A DNA stretch of 64,000 nt from Mucilaginibacter cryoferens. Its GTDB lineage: Bacteria; Bacteroidota; Bacteroidia; Sphingobacteriales; Sphingobacteriaceae. This document shows positions 46,901 through 55,012 of the stretch, piece after piece (the first letter of the stretch is position 1; every line of letters starts with the position of its first letter). The notes beneath the pieces are model-generated. The model was not told where the DNA came from. It made no database searches and saw nothing but the letters and a program-made list of their open reading frames with translations. Made by a program: the position numbers and the translations under genes. The stretch is taken from positions 109,004 through 173,003 of the forward strand of contig NZ_JACHCR010000012.1 of the NCBI RefSeq assembly GCF_014205845.1, in the 5' to 3' direction.

Positions 46901-47083
46901 ACCACTTGCGGTAGAGTTGGTACCTTTTGTGGTTCCTTTAATGGCGATGGATACACCGGGGAGTGGTGCACCCTTATCGTCGGTTACTTTGCCCGTAACT
47001 GATATCTGCGCAAACGACGACAAGGATATCAGCAAAAACAAAGGACAAAAAAGTAATTTCTGTAGTAATTGTTTTTTATACAT
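43943..47083 (-). CDS. SusC/RagA-family TonB-dependent outer-membrane transporter
   Basis: A 1046-residue protein with a signal peptide (1-26, ending SFAQ), a carboxypeptidase-regulatory-like domain (about 28-105, GVSIAIKGTTKGT), the LNEVVVVGYGTQRRRDITGS TonB-box region, a plug domain (about 120-235) and a barrel. It is the first gene of a susC-susD-GH97 operon on the minus strand. It probably imports alpha-glucan or maltooligosaccharide fragments for the GH97 enzyme; the substrate follows from that enzyme, not from this protein. Confidence 0.95.
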   Translation of the reverse strand: MYKKQLLQKLLFCPLFLLISLSSFAQISVTGKVTDDKGAPLPGVSIAIKGTTKGTNSTASGTYSITVDNSSSVLVFTMVGFTRQQVTVGSQTNINVTLKDEEKQLNEVVVVGYGTQRRRDITGSVASVKGDQFKNQPITNPTEALQGRVAGVDIVKNSGAPDATPIIIIRGVASLSQPSPLYIVDGVRVPDGNNINVQDIASVDVLKDAAAAAIYGSAAAGGVILITTKRGNSAQPVINLSARYGITKPKLIHLLDKNDFIKLENYIHPAYFENADGSPKAGIDTLANTDWVNALYGNAYEQNYNLSIAGSSPVVNYLVSGFYNDQKGIYIKNYSNIGGARVNTDYKLGKYIKIGEQIAMSQRKTAPPVGSEAQLHNAPFRTLPIIPIMDKNGNYGIVPQGYDQVSQFGGPNPVGTAHFADAQNFKNNLQTNFFAEIALPFHLSFRTNLGYNYYLETQDTFQDKFSIGKVGIGTNSLTKSSLQSTQLLTNYVLTYDENFGKHHINAIAGFEQIINKFNNIIGTESSVGLPGYSFVQSSASNLSLAGHYDPNGLIKSEFGRLNYNYAGKYYLSGSIRQDANFTTFGPNKQKGTFPAASAGWNVSEESFWKNNVPVINNLKLRGSYGQLGNSNIGQYKFLATYSQFNATNGIASGAQNFAPGGPLVIANSINAIPNPALHWETVTETNIGLDGEALNGKIYFSAEYYNKNTSNMLYGINLPLSTGITTPFLANIGAVNNRGFDFMVGVKNQAGAFSYDVSATAGFNKNKVTKLDGIATSSIPDGYNYYSYGDAAFSATPSQNITLTKAGLPFGSFYGYKVLGIFKTDQEAAGQTVDGHVAHAGDLHYQDLDGNGKITDADRQIIGNPNPKLVYGINIHVGYKGFDAALLFNGVAGVQLYNGVKAYTQTPFSDGNTTSQVFGASFLGSNQVTSQPRIGIVDANGFTNDPNKNYSSVNSYFVESGNYLKLKNLQIGYSFPKAALSRAYIKGARIFVMANNVFTITKYSGLDPELGFAQSPSGYGVTTRGLDQVSQYPQVRIYSAGVDLTF

Positions 47084-47637
47084 AATAGTTTGATTTGGTT
47101 TATTTCCTAATTGGTTGGTTGCTGTGCTGGTGTTATTGCCTTATGGTTTTTATGGCACTAGCTTTAGCCCGATAGCAGGCGGGCTAAACCTGCACCCTGT
47201 TTGCGGGTAGCCTGCCATTGCAAAACGCAAACAGAAAGGCACTCCAACATCCGCCCGGATTGATGACTCGTTTTCATAACATTAAAAAAATTTAACTGGT
47301 AACTGGTTTATAAAATTGGCCTTCAGCAAACGGTATGTGTTGCGGCGCAATTACAAATCAAAGAGAGTGGATTATTAGCGAGGCATCAATTTTTACAATC
47401 AAAATATAAATCAAAAGAAAAAAAATAAAATACAAATATTTGATATACAGATAATTAAAAACAAAAACCATTACCCTAAATATAAATGGCATATAACAAA
47501 AAATAAACATACAAGCTCTTAAAGGTGTATCTAAAACCGGTTTTAGCGAAGGTTTTATGCAGATGGCACGCAGCCTGGTTGGTTAAATGAAATATAGGCC
47601 GATTGCATTTATTAATAAATAAAGCACATTTTTGTAT
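47084..47637. other. 554-base intergenic region between susC and the Crp/Fnr gene
   Basis: Divergent region with AT-rich DNA (47380-47500) and a TTTAGCCCG/CGGGCTAAA hairpin (47163-47171 with 47180-47188, loop of eight). There is a further CCGGTTTTAGCGAAGGTTTTA patch near 47540. No ORF, tRNA or exact TAnnTTTG box is convincing. It should hold the susC operon promoter and that of the Crp/Fnr gene. Confidence 0.5.
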
Positions 47638-48210
47638 ATGCCCTTTACACTCATACTAAACAACATTGCCAAACACATTCACCTAACGCCCGATGAGCAG
47701 GCCATTTTTACCGGCATGCTGCGTACCCAAACCGTAAAGCGCAAACAATTTTGGCTCTCCGATGGCGATATCTGCAAACACTCGGCCTTTGTAACCGCCG
47801 GCTGCCTGCGTGGTTTTACGGTAGATAAAAACGGCATCGAACATGTACTCAGCTTTGCCCCGGTAGATTGGTGGATGGCCGATATGTATAGCCTCATTAG
47901 CCAAAAGCCCGGCATCCTAAATGTAGAAGCGCTGGAAGATACCCAGATACTCCTGCTCAGCAAAACCAACCAGGAAATATTATATAAACAGATCCCCAAA
48001 TTCGAACATTTTTTTAGGGTACTGGTAGAAAACTCGCTGGTTGCCAGTCAGCAGCGTTTAATAGACGGCCTCAGTCTTACTGCCGAAGAGCGCTACAACA
48101 ACTTTTGTAAACGCTACCCCACATTAATATATACACTGCCCCAAAAGCAAATAGCATCGTACATTGGCGTAACCCCCGAGTTTTTTAGCCGGATGAGAAG
48201 CAAGATGTAG
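47638..48210 (+). CDS. Crp/Fnr-family transcriptional regulator
   Basis: About 190 residues from the ATG at 47638 (a TTG lies two codons upstream). Residues about 15-115 form a cyclic-nucleotide-binding-type beta-roll (FWLSDGDICKHSAFVTAGCLRGF). The C-terminal helix-turn-helix includes LPQKQIASYIGVTPEFFSRMRSK. This short Bacteroidota subfamily lacks the residues that bind cAMP in Crp, so the effector is unknown. It is divergent from susC-susD-GH97 and followed by a pirin gene, which are candidate targets. Confidence 0.9.
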   Translation: MPFTLILNNIAKHIHLTPDEQAIFTGMLRTQTVKRKQFWLSDGDICKHSAFVTAGCLRGFTVDKNGIEHVLSFAPVDWWMADMYSLISQKPGILNVEALEDTQILLLSKTNQEILYKQIPKFEHFFRVLVENSLVASQQRLIDGLSLTAEERYNNFCKRYPTLIYTLPQKQIASYIGVTPEFFSRMRSKM

Positions 48211-48213
48211 TTG

Positions 48214-48298
48214 GCCCCTCCTAAATCCTCCCCCGTAGGGAGGACTTAAAAACTGCAAATCAAAAGTCTCCCCTGCCGGAGGAGATTTAGAGGGGGCT
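48214..48298. repeat. Interspersed inverted repeat (CCTCCTAAATCCTCCCC type)
   Basis: GCCCCTCCTAAATCCTCC and GGAGATTTAGAGGGGGC form the outer arms, with inner GGGAGGACTT and AAGTCTCCC arms. A half copy of the same element lies inside the coding sequence at 49201-49238. Confidence 0.75.
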
Positions 48299-48378
48299 AC
48301 TACTTTTCTTAACCTACATCAACTTCCTCCTGCAAATCCCGCCATACCTTTACACCAACACAAAAGGGAAACAAAATA

Positions 48379-49095
48379 ATGGCACAAACTATATTTCATA
48401 AAGCAGAAACCCGCGGGCACGCAAGCCACGGTTGGTTAAACAGTCACCACTCCTTCAGCTTCGGCACATATTATAATGCAGAAAGGATGAACTTTGGTGC
48501 GCTGCGCGTTTTAAACGATGATACCGTTGATGCGGGCATGGGCTTTGGCAAACATCCGCACGATAATATGGAGATCATCAGCATCCCGTTAGAAGGCGAT
48601 CTGGAGCATAAAGACAGCATGAACAATACCGCCGTTATTAAAAATGGCGACATACAGGCCATGAGCGCCGGTACAGGTATTTACCACAGCGAATACAACC
48701 AGGATAAAGATAAACGTGTAAAATTTTTACAAATTTGGCTATACCCCAACCAACGCAACGTTGAGCCAAGGTACGATCAGATCACCCTTAACCTTGCCGA
48801 CCGCCACAACAAATTGCAACAGGTGCTTTCGCCCAACCCGGATGACGCAGGCGTATGGATTCACCAGGATGCCTGGTTTAACCTTGGTAAGTTTGATAAG
48901 GGTACAACGGTTGATTACAGCATTCACAAGGCAGGCAACGGCGTATATGCCTTTGTATTGAGCGGCCAGGTACAGATAAATGGCCAAACCCTTAATACCC
49001 GCGATGCCCTGGGCATTTGGGATACCGAAGGCTTTACCATCACCGCCACCAGCGACGCAGAATTTTTGCTGATGGATGTACCGATGGAGTTTTGA
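48379..49095 (+). CDS. Pirin-family (YhaK-like) bicupin protein
   Basis: A 238-residue protein with the pirin signature: RGHASHGWLNSHHSFSFG at the N terminus, metal-site HPHDNMEIISIPLEGDLEHKDS, and SAGTGIYHSEYN. The first cupin holds the His/His/Glu-type metal site; the second is degenerate, as in YhaK and short pirins. Some pirins have quercetin 2,3-dioxygenase activity, and others act as redox-sensitive regulators. It lies after a repeat-filled gap from the Crp/Fnr gene and before a small receiver-like gene. Confidence 0.92.
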   Translation: MAQTIFHKAETRGHASHGWLNSHHSFSFGTYYNAERMNFGALRVLNDDTVDAGMGFGKHPHDNMEIISIPLEGDLEHKDSMNNTAVIKNGDIQAMSAGTGIYHSEYNQDKDKRVKFLQIWLYPNQRNVEPRYDQITLNLADRHNKLQQVLSPNPDDAGVWIHQDAWFNLGKFDKGTTVDYSIHKAGNGVYAFVLSGQVQINGQTLNTRDALGIWDTEGFTITATSDAEFLLMDVPMEF

Positions 49096-49185
49096 TTTCG
49101 AATTTCGGATGTTCGATTTCGGATTTTTAATTTTCGACTTTAGCAATTAAAAAAGCTAAAGTATAACAAGAGCAAATAAAAAACT

Positions 49186-49539
49186 ATGAACCAAGAAAAT
49201 CAAAAGTCCTCCCCTTTAGGGGAGGATTTAGGTGGGGCTTCTTCCGCCATTAAAATATTAGTTATCGGTCGGCACCCCGAAATACTGGCAACCGTAGTAC
49301 GCCTGGTGAATAACAACCCCGATTGGATTGCCACCGGCTGCCAAACAGATGATGAAGCTATCCAGGCTTTCGACGAACAGGCTTTTGCCATGGTACTTTT
49401 GGGTGGCGGCATCCCGCCCGAGTCCGAGACCCGGCTCAGCGCCTATTTCATTGGCTGCAATCCCCACATCCGCATTGTACAACATTACGGTGGCGGCAGC
49501 GGCTTGTTAACGGCCGAGATCTATGAGGCATTGAGGTAG
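49186..49539 (+). CDS. Small degenerate receiver-like protein
   Basis: A 117-residue protein. Residues about 23-115 follow the beta-alpha rhythm of a response-regulator receiver (IKILVIGRHPEILATVV, then AMVLLGGGIPP where a receiver would read VLLDIxMP). The acidic pair after strand 1 is replaced by Gly-Arg and the phospho-acceptor Asp by Gly, so phosphorylation is not expected. Residues about 6-18 (QKSSPLGEDLGGA) are encoded by half of an interspersed repeat. The first ATG after that repeat would not leave a complete domain, so the repeat-derived start appears to be used. Function unknown. Confidence 0.65.
   Translation: MNQENQKSSPLGEDLGGASSAIKILVIGRHPEILATVVRLVNNNPDWIATGCQTDDEAIQAFDEQAFAMVLLGGGIPPESETRLSAYFIGCNPHIRIVQHYGGGSGLLTAEIYEALR
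49201..49238. repeat. Half copy of an interspersed repeat inside a coding sequence
   Basis: CAAAAGTCCTCCCC, TTTA, GGGGAGGATTTAGGTGGGGCT closely matches the right half of the element at 48214-48298. It supplies codons 6-18 of the receiver-like gene. Confidence 0.75.
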
Positions 49540-49565
49540 TTCATTAGTTCGCCGGTTTATTGATA

Positions 49566-50294
49566 TTACCTGATCAATAAATACAAGCCCGCAGCTAAAG
49601 ATGCACCCAAAATTGGCCCAAAAACTGGTATCCAGGCGTAGGCCCAGTCGCTGGTGCCTTTGTTTTTGATGGGGAGTATCATATGCATGAAACGCGGCCC
49701 AAGGTCGCGGCAGGGGTTAATGGCGTAGCCGGTTGTGCCACCCAGCGACAAGCCAATAACCCACACCAGTAACCCTACCGGCAGCGCACCAACAGAACCA
49801 AGACCAATAGGTATTTTTGCAGGTACAATTTGCGCGCCCGAAATGTAAAATATGGTGAACAGCAGCACAAAAGCGCCAATAATTTCGCTGATAATGTTCG
49901 ACATATAATTACGCACGGCCGGACCGGTACAAAACACAGCCAATATAGCAGCGGGCTCGTTGGTACGTTTAAAATGATCATAATACATAGCCCATACCAG
50001 GAAGGAACCTATCATAGCGCCTAAAAATTGAGCCGCAATATATAACGGCACCTGGGCCCATGGAAATTTACCGGCTATGGCCAATGCTATAGTAACTGCC
50101 GGGTTAAGGTGCGCGCCGCTATAAGGCCCGGCCACTACCACCCCAATAAATACAGCCAGGCCCCAGGCGGTGGTAATAACCATCCAGCCGCTGTTATTTC
50201 CTTTGGTATCTTTTAATACTACGTTGGCTACCACGCCATCGCCTAAAAGTATCAGTAACATGGTGCCAAGCACTTCGGCAATAAATGGAGACAT
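49566..50294 (-). CDS. glpF: MIP-family glycerol facilitator
   Basis: About 242 residues from the ATG at 50294; a longer in-frame start at 50399 would lie inside glpK. Six membrane helices are arranged as two inverted halves. The first half carries HLNPAV; the second carries INPCRD, where the usual NPA is NPC. The Asp-Arg after the second motif (RDLGPR) is typical of glyceroporins, which have an Asp here. It carries glycerol into the cell. Its gene follows glpK by 31 bases in the glpD-glpK-glpF operon. Confidence 0.92.
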   Translation of the reverse strand: MSPFIAEVLGTMLLILLGDGVVANVVLKDTKGNNSGWMVITTAWGLAVFIGVVVAGPYSGAHLNPAVTIALAIAGKFPWAQVPLYIAAQFLGAMIGSFLVWAMYYDHFKRTNEPAAILAVFCTGPAVRNYMSNIISEIIGAFVLLFTIFYISGAQIVPAKIPIGLGSVGALPVGLLVWVIGLSLGGTTGYAINPCRDLGPRFMHMILPIKNKGTSDWAYAWIPVFGPILGASLAAGLYLLIR

Positions 50295-50325
50295 GATATA
50301 AAGTTTAGTGGTTTGAATAATTAAT

Positions 50326-51840
50326 TCAGATGCTTTGAACAGGTTGATTGCTATCCGCCCAACAGCGGGCCGTATGGATGGCTCTTTTCCAGCCCTCAAT
50401 ATCCGTTTTAATATCTTGCAGATCGTCGGCGGGCGTAAATACCTTTTCGGTTTGCCATAGCTGCTGAATCTCAGCTACATCTTTCCAGAAACCTACGGCC
50501 AAACCGGCAAGGTAAGCAGCACCTAAAGCGGTTGTTTCTACCACATTTGGCCTTATCACCTTACAATTTAACACATCCGCCTGGTACTGCATCAGCAGGT
50601 TATTGGCAGTTGCGCCGCCATCTACCCGCAACTCTTTAATAGCCATACCGGCATCGGCCTCCATCGCCTTTAATACATCCATGGTTTGGTAAGCTATGGA
50701 TGCCAGTGCCGCCCGTGCCAGGTGACCGGCGGTGGTGCCACGTGTAAGCCCCACTATAGTACCACGGGCTTCGGGGTCCCAGTAAGGAGCGCCCAGGCCT
50801 GCAAATGCGGGCACAAAAAATACGCCGCCGGTATCTTCAACACTCATGGCCAGGCGTTCTACATCGGCCGATGTTTTGATGATGCCCAATCCGTCGCGTA
50901 GCCATTGTACTACGGCCCCGCCAATAAATATACTACCCTCAAAAGCGTATTGTATTTCGCCGTTAATTTTCCAGGCAATGGTGGTGAGCAGGTTATTTTT
51001 TGATTCGATAAACTCCTTACCGATGTTCATCAGCATAAAACAACCTGTACCATAAGTATTTTTAACCATGGCCTTATCAATACACATTTGCCCAAACAAC
51101 GCGGCATGCTGATCGCCGGCTATACCCGCGATGGGAATTTTGCTGGCAAATATGGTGGTTGCCGTTTCGCCATAAACCTCGCTGGATTGTTTTACCTCGG
51201 GCAGCATGCTTTTAGGAATATCCAATAGTTGCAGCAACTCCTCATCCCATTGCTGGGTGCGAATATTAAATAACATGGTGCGGCTGGCATTGGTTACATC
51301 GGTAACATGTACCTGCCCGCGGGTAAATTTCCATACCAGCCAGCTATCAACTGTGCCAAATGCCAGTTTACCGGCATCGGCCAGCGCCCGTGCCCCTTCT
51401 ACATTATCCAGTATCCATTTGATCTTTGAACCCGAAAAATAAGCATCTATCACCAGCCCCGTTTTGGCGCGGATCATATCGGTGTGCCCATCCTGCTTTA
51501 ATTTATCGCAAAAGGCAGCCGTGCGCCTATCCTGCCAAACTATGGCGTTGTAAACGGCTTCGCCTGTTTCACGGTTCCAAACAATGGTGGTTTCGCGCTG
51601 ATTGGTAATGCCAATGGCTTTGATGTTTTTACCGTTAAGGCCGGCCTTAACCGTTGCCTCGGCTGCCACTCCCGCCTGGCTCGACCAGATTTCGTTCGGA
51701 TCATGCTCCACCCATCCCGGTTTTGGGAAATACTGTTTAAATTCTTTTTGCGAAACAGCTTTGATCTGCCCCGCGTGATCAAATATGATCGCCCTGGAGC
51801 TGGTTGTACCCTGGTCAAGGGCCAAAATGTATTGTTCCAT
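50326..51840 (-). CDS. glpK: Glycerol kinase
   Basis: A 504-residue FGGY-family kinase starting [24 protein letters not shown], with the ADP-binding [12 protein letters not shown] segment (around 265) and the FGGY C-terminal half ending in [13 protein letters not shown]. It phosphorylates glycerol to sn-glycerol 3-phosphate. It lies 146 bases after glpD and 31 before glpF, all on the minus strand and controlled from the glpD-glpR gap. Confidence 0.97.
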   Translation of the reverse strand: MEQYILALDQGTTSSRAIIFDHAGQIKAVSQKEFKQYFPKPGWVEHDPNEIWSSQAGVAAEATVKAGLNGKNIKAIGITNQRETTIVWNRETGEAVYNAIVWQDRRTAAFCDKLKQDGHTDMIRAKTGLVIDAYFSGSKIKWILDNVEGARALADAGKLAFGTVDSWLVWKFTRGQVHVTDVTNASRTMLFNIRTQQWDEELLQLLDIPKSMLPEVKQSSEVYGETATTIFASKIPIAGIAGDQHAALFGQMCIDKAMVKNTYGTGCFMLMNIGKEFIESKNNLLTTIAWKINGEIQYAFEGSIFIGGAVVQWLRDGLGIIKTSADVERLAMSVEDTGGVFFVPAFAGLGAPYWDPEARGTIVGLTRGTTAGHLARAALASIAYQTMDVLKAMEADAGMAIKELRVDGGATANNLLMQYQADVLNCKVIRPNVVETTALGAAYLAGLAVGFWKDVAEIQQLWQTEKVFTPADDLQDIKTDIEGWKRAIHTARCWADSNQPVQSI

Positions 51841-51861
51841 TACGTAGGTTTTATAATTGGT

Positions 51862-51986
51862 TGGTTAGTTGAGAGTCAATAATTTAGAATCAAGAGTTAA
51901 GATAAAAAATGAAAGCCATCGGAATGATTTACGTGATATAAACCTATTTCGTCAACTCTTGATTCCTTAACTTTTGATTCTCTTCC
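51862..51986. repeat. Imperfect inverted repeat between glpD and glpK
   Basis: TTTAGAATCAAGAGTTAAG (51891-51900 region) is matched by CTCTTGATTCCTTAACTTTTGATTCTCTT further right, giving an imperfect hairpin that fills much of the 146-base gap. It may be a dispersed repeat of the low-complexity class seen in the atp operon. Confidence 0.5.
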
Positions 51987-53561
51987 CTATGCTAATATAT
52001 AGTTTCCGGCCACTTTATTAAAGGCGTTCACCTGTTCAGTTTGCCATTCGTCATTTTTGCCCAGCTCGCCGGCCATCAGGCGGGCAACTTCGCGGGCCAT
52101 TTCTATAGCCAGGCGAGCGTTTAAAAACAGTACCCGGGTACGGCGGGCCAGTATATCCTCCACAGTACGCGCCATCTCGTACCGTATCGACCATATCACC
52201 TCGCCTTTGGTGTATTCATCATCCGGGTGCACCCGGTTTTTCCAGTCGCTCTCCTCGTTACTAAGCGCCAACAGCTTCTCTATATCGGCGCCGTATACAT
52301 ATAAGTGATTGCTCCTATCGGGGTTTGGTTTGCTGCCATGTATGGGCAGGCTATGGGTATAGCAAACCTTGTGGGGCAATTTGCCCACTTCTATCGCTTT
52401 ATTGATGGTATCCTCGCCCATTTTGCGATAGGTGGTCCACTTACCCCCGGTAATGGTGACGAGGCCCGATTTGGACACGATCAATTTATGGCTGCGCGAG
52501 ATCTCTTTTGTTTTAGATGAATCATCCTGCGGGGCCGCCAGTGGCCTTAGTCCGGCAAAAACGCTTAATACATCCTTACGGGTGGGTACTTTTTTCAAAT
52601 ATTTGGCAGCGGTACGCAAAATAAATTCAATTTCGGCATCAAGGGCAATGGGCTCCAAGCTATGCGCGTCGATGGGGGTATCGGTGGTGCCCACCAGCAG
52701 TTTATTGTGCCAGGGTACTACAAACAGCACCCTGCCATCCTCGGTTTTGGGGATCATTATCGCGTCGTCGCCGGGCATAAACAGTTTGTCTAAAACAAGG
52801 TGTACACCCTGACTTGGCCTTACCAAAGGCTTTTTATCGGGCACATCCATTTTAAGCACATCATCAACAAAAACACCGGTGGCATTAATAACGGTTTTGG
52901 CTTTAAACTGATATGCAAGCCCGGTTTCCGCGTCGGCAGCATTAACACCTGCTATTTTATCGCTGCTATTTTTTATCAGCCCGGTAACTTTAAAATAATT
53001 CAACACGGTGGCGCCCTGCTCCAAAGCGGTTTGCGCCAGGTTAACGGCCAGCCTCGAATCGTCAAACTGCCCGTCGTGGTATACCACGCCGCCGTGCAGC
53101 CCCTTATCTTCAATACCGGGCAACCTGTTCATCGTCTCCTTTTTGGAGATATGCTTTGCCCTTCCAAAACCCAGTTTGCCGGCCAGCAGATCATATATGG
53201 TTAAACCCACGGTATAAAAGACCCCATCAAACCAACTATAGTTAGGAATAATGAAGCTTTCGTTTTTCACCAGGTGCGGGGCGTTCTTTAATAATAGCCC
53301 CCTTTCGTGCAGGGCTTCACGTACAAGGCCAATATCGCCTTGCGCCAGGTAGCGCACACCGCCATGCACCAGTTTGGTGGCGCGGCTTGATGTGCCTTTG
53401 GCAAAGTCGGCCTGTTCCAATAGTAAAGTGGTTAGCCCTCGTGAAGCGGCATCAACCGCGGCACCCAGCCCGGTGGCACCGCCGCCTATAATGATGATGT
53501 CCCAAACCTTGTCCTCCCCCCCGATGGATTGCAAAATAGAATCCCTACTGAAAATACTCAT
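51987..53561 (-). CDS. glpD: Glycerol-3-phosphate dehydrogenase (FAD, aerobic type)
   Basis: A 524-residue protein with the FAD dinucleotide loop IIIIGGGATGLGAA near residues 22-35, the RGLTTLLLEQADFAKGTSSRATKLVHGGVRYL signature, and the HNKLLVGTTDTPID segment. It oxidises glycerol 3-phosphate to dihydroxyacetone phosphate and passes electrons to quinone at the inner membrane. It is the first gene of the operon and divergent from glpR; the gap holds a -33/-7 promoter and repeated TTTCGTTT/AACGAAAC sites. Confidence 0.96.
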   Translation of the reverse strand: MSIFSRDSILQSIGGEDKVWDIIIIGGGATGLGAAVDAASRGLTTLLLEQADFAKGTSSRATKLVHGGVRYLAQGDIGLVREALHERGLLLKNAPHLVKNESFIIPNYSWFDGVFYTVGLTIYDLLAGKLGFGRAKHISKKETMNRLPGIEDKGLHGGVVYHDGQFDDSRLAVNLAQTALEQGATVLNYFKVTGLIKNSSDKIAGVNAADAETGLAYQFKAKTVINATGVFVDDVLKMDVPDKKPLVRPSQGVHLVLDKLFMPGDDAIMIPKTEDGRVLFVVPWHNKLLVGTTDTPIDAHSLEPIALDAEIEFILRTAAKYLKKVPTRKDVLSVFAGLRPLAAPQDDSSKTKEISRSHKLIVSKSGLVTITGGKWTTYRKMGEDTINKAIEVGKLPHKVCYTHSLPIHGSKPNPDRSNHLYVYGADIEKLLALSNEESDWKNRVHPDDEYTKGEVIWSIRYEMARTVEDILARRTRVLFLNARLAIEMAREVARLMAGELGKNDEWQTEQVNAFNKVAGNYILA

Positions 53562-53576
53562 TTTATTCTGTTATAT

Positions 53577-53655
53577 TTCGTTTACATTTCAAATATACAA
53601 TAACGAAACATAAAATAACAAATCGAAACATATTTTTTGTTTCAAATTTGTTTTA
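53577..53655. promoter_or_regulatory. glpD promoter and candidate GlpR operators
   Basis: For glpD (minus strand) a -7 box TATATTTG (53590-53597) lies 21 bases from a -33 TTG (53619-53621). TTTCGTTT (53577-53584), AACGAAAC (53602-53609), ATCGAAAC (53622-53629) and GTTTCAAA (53639-53646) surround or overlap these boxes in alternating orientation. Repeated sites of this kind suit a DeoR/GlpR repressor encoded by the divergent gene. Confidence 0.6.
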
Positions 53656-53685
53656 CAGCTGCTTTTTTGCTTAATTTGATTGTTT

Positions 53686-54453
53686 ATGAATAAAAATACC
53701 GACAGGCATAAGATCATATTACAGCAACTGGAAGACGGCGGCTTTGTAAATGTACAGGAGCTGGGCAAACAATTGAATGTTTCGGAAGTTACTATCCGAA
53801 AGGATCTGAAACTTTTGGAGGATAAAAAACTATTATTCAGAACCCACGGCGGCGCCACCAAAAGCAACCCGTACACCAACGACCGCCCCGTAGCCGAAAA
53901 AGAAAAATTAAACGCTGCCGAAAAGCAGCAGATAGCCATCGCCGCCGCAGCGTTAATTGGTCATAATGATTCTATTATTATCGCCTCGGGCACTACCATG
54001 CTGGCCCTGGCACGGTCTATCAACCCGGGTAAGCATTTAACGGTTATCACGTCGGCCCTCAATGTGGCTATCGAGCTATCGCAGCATCCTAATGTGGAGG
54101 TAGTTCAATTAGGCGGCCAGCTGCGCAGCTCCTCCTCATCGGTAACGGGTTCATACCCCGAAGTAATGCTACAGGATATGGCATGCAGCATCCTTTTTTT
54201 AGGTGTCGACGGCATCGACCCCGAAATTGGCCTCACCACCACCAATTTAATGGAAGCCCGCCTCAATCAAAAAATGATCGACACCGCTCAAACTGTAGTG
54301 GTACTGGCCGACAGCACCAAATTTGGCAAACGCGGCCTCGGCAAAATCTGCCCCATCGACCAGGTACAACACATCATCACCGACAGCGGCATCAGCCCCG
54401 CCATGCTTAAACTACTCCAGGAAAAAGGAATAGCGGTTACGGTGGTAAAGTGA
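53686..54453 (+). CDS. glpR: DeoR/GlpR-family transcriptional regulator
   Basis: About 255 residues from the ATG at 53686 (a TTG lies two codons upstream). The N-terminal DeoR helix-turn-helix (NVQELGKQLNVSEVTIRKDLKLLE, about 19-45) is followed by the FRTHGGATKSN linker. The sensor domain is of the sugar-phosphate-isomerase-like type (ASGTTMLALA, LFLGVDGIDPEIGLTTTNLMEARL, VVLADSTKFGKRG). GlpR represses glycerol genes and is released by glycerol 3-phosphate. It is divergent from glpD-glpK-glpF with repeated TTTCGTTT-type sites between, which fits a local repressor. Confidence 0.9.
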   Translation: MNKNTDRHKIILQQLEDGGFVNVQELGKQLNVSEVTIRKDLKLLEDKKLLFRTHGGATKSNPYTNDRPVAEKEKLNAAEKQQIAIAAAALIGHNDSIIIASGTTMLALARSINPGKHLTVITSALNVAIELSQHPNVEVVQLGGQLRSSSSSVTGSYPEVMLQDMACSILFLGVDGIDPEIGLTTTNLMEARLNQKMIDTAQTVVVLADSTKFGKRGLGKICPIDQVQHIITDSGISPAMLKLLQEKGIAVTVVK

Positions 54454-54607
54454 TTGCCTTTCGGCAATTGGACTATTGGATAAAGGATTTTTTTGTTGCC
54501 CTTGTTGTGTGTTGTCACACTTAACTCAAGTCTTGTGTGACTGCCGATGACCTTTGACTCTTTTAACGAAATATGTATCTTGTTGCCGGCTATTATCCTG
54601 CTTAAAA

Positions 54608-55012
54608 ATGATAGATGAAACCCTGATACAAGAAATTGACAATATGCATAAAGTGGCAAACGATGCACAGCAGCATAAAAATTTCAACTCCTACATGAAC
54701 GTTTTTACTGATAACTTGCAATATAAACAACTCAGTGGAAAAACAATTGAAAAAAAACAACTGGCAAACGACGTAAAAAGGTATTTCGAAAGGGTGAAAA
54801 GTATATCTGGGAGTTACCAGCGTAAAGAAATTAACAGCAACGCAGGCAAAGTCACAGAAAAGCTCATCCAACACAGCCAGGTTTCAATCCGCGTTTTCGT
54901 TTTCTTTTCAAAAAACTGGACCGTTGAAAGAGAGGCTATTTACGACTGGGTAAAGGAAAACAGCGAATGGAAAATCTACAGGGTTGAGGTTTTAGCCGAG
55001 AAAATATTTTAG
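54608..55012 (+). CDS. NTF2-like (SnoaL/DUF4440-type) protein
   Basis: About 134 residues from the ATG at 54608; the frame opens upstream only at a TTG. Residues about 3-28 form helices, then DNLQYKQLSGKTIEKKQLANDVKRYF, followed by strands ending in AIYDWVKENSEWKIYRVEV, the usual NTF2-like cone-fold pattern. No signal peptide or catalytic signature is visible. It follows glpR by about 150 bases, apparently as an independent gene. Function unknown. Confidence 0.7.
   Translation: MIDETLIQEIDNMHKVANDAQQHKNFNSYMNVFTDNLQYKQLSGKTIEKKQLANDVKRYFERVKSISGSYQRKEINSNAGKVTEKLIQHSQVSIRVFVFFSKNWTVEREAIYDWVKENSEWKIYRVEVLAEKIF

Noticed and set aside
54453..54468. ATTGCC/GGCAAT hairpin after glpR as a terminator
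   Set aside because: Short stem without an adjacent T run; not strong enough to call.
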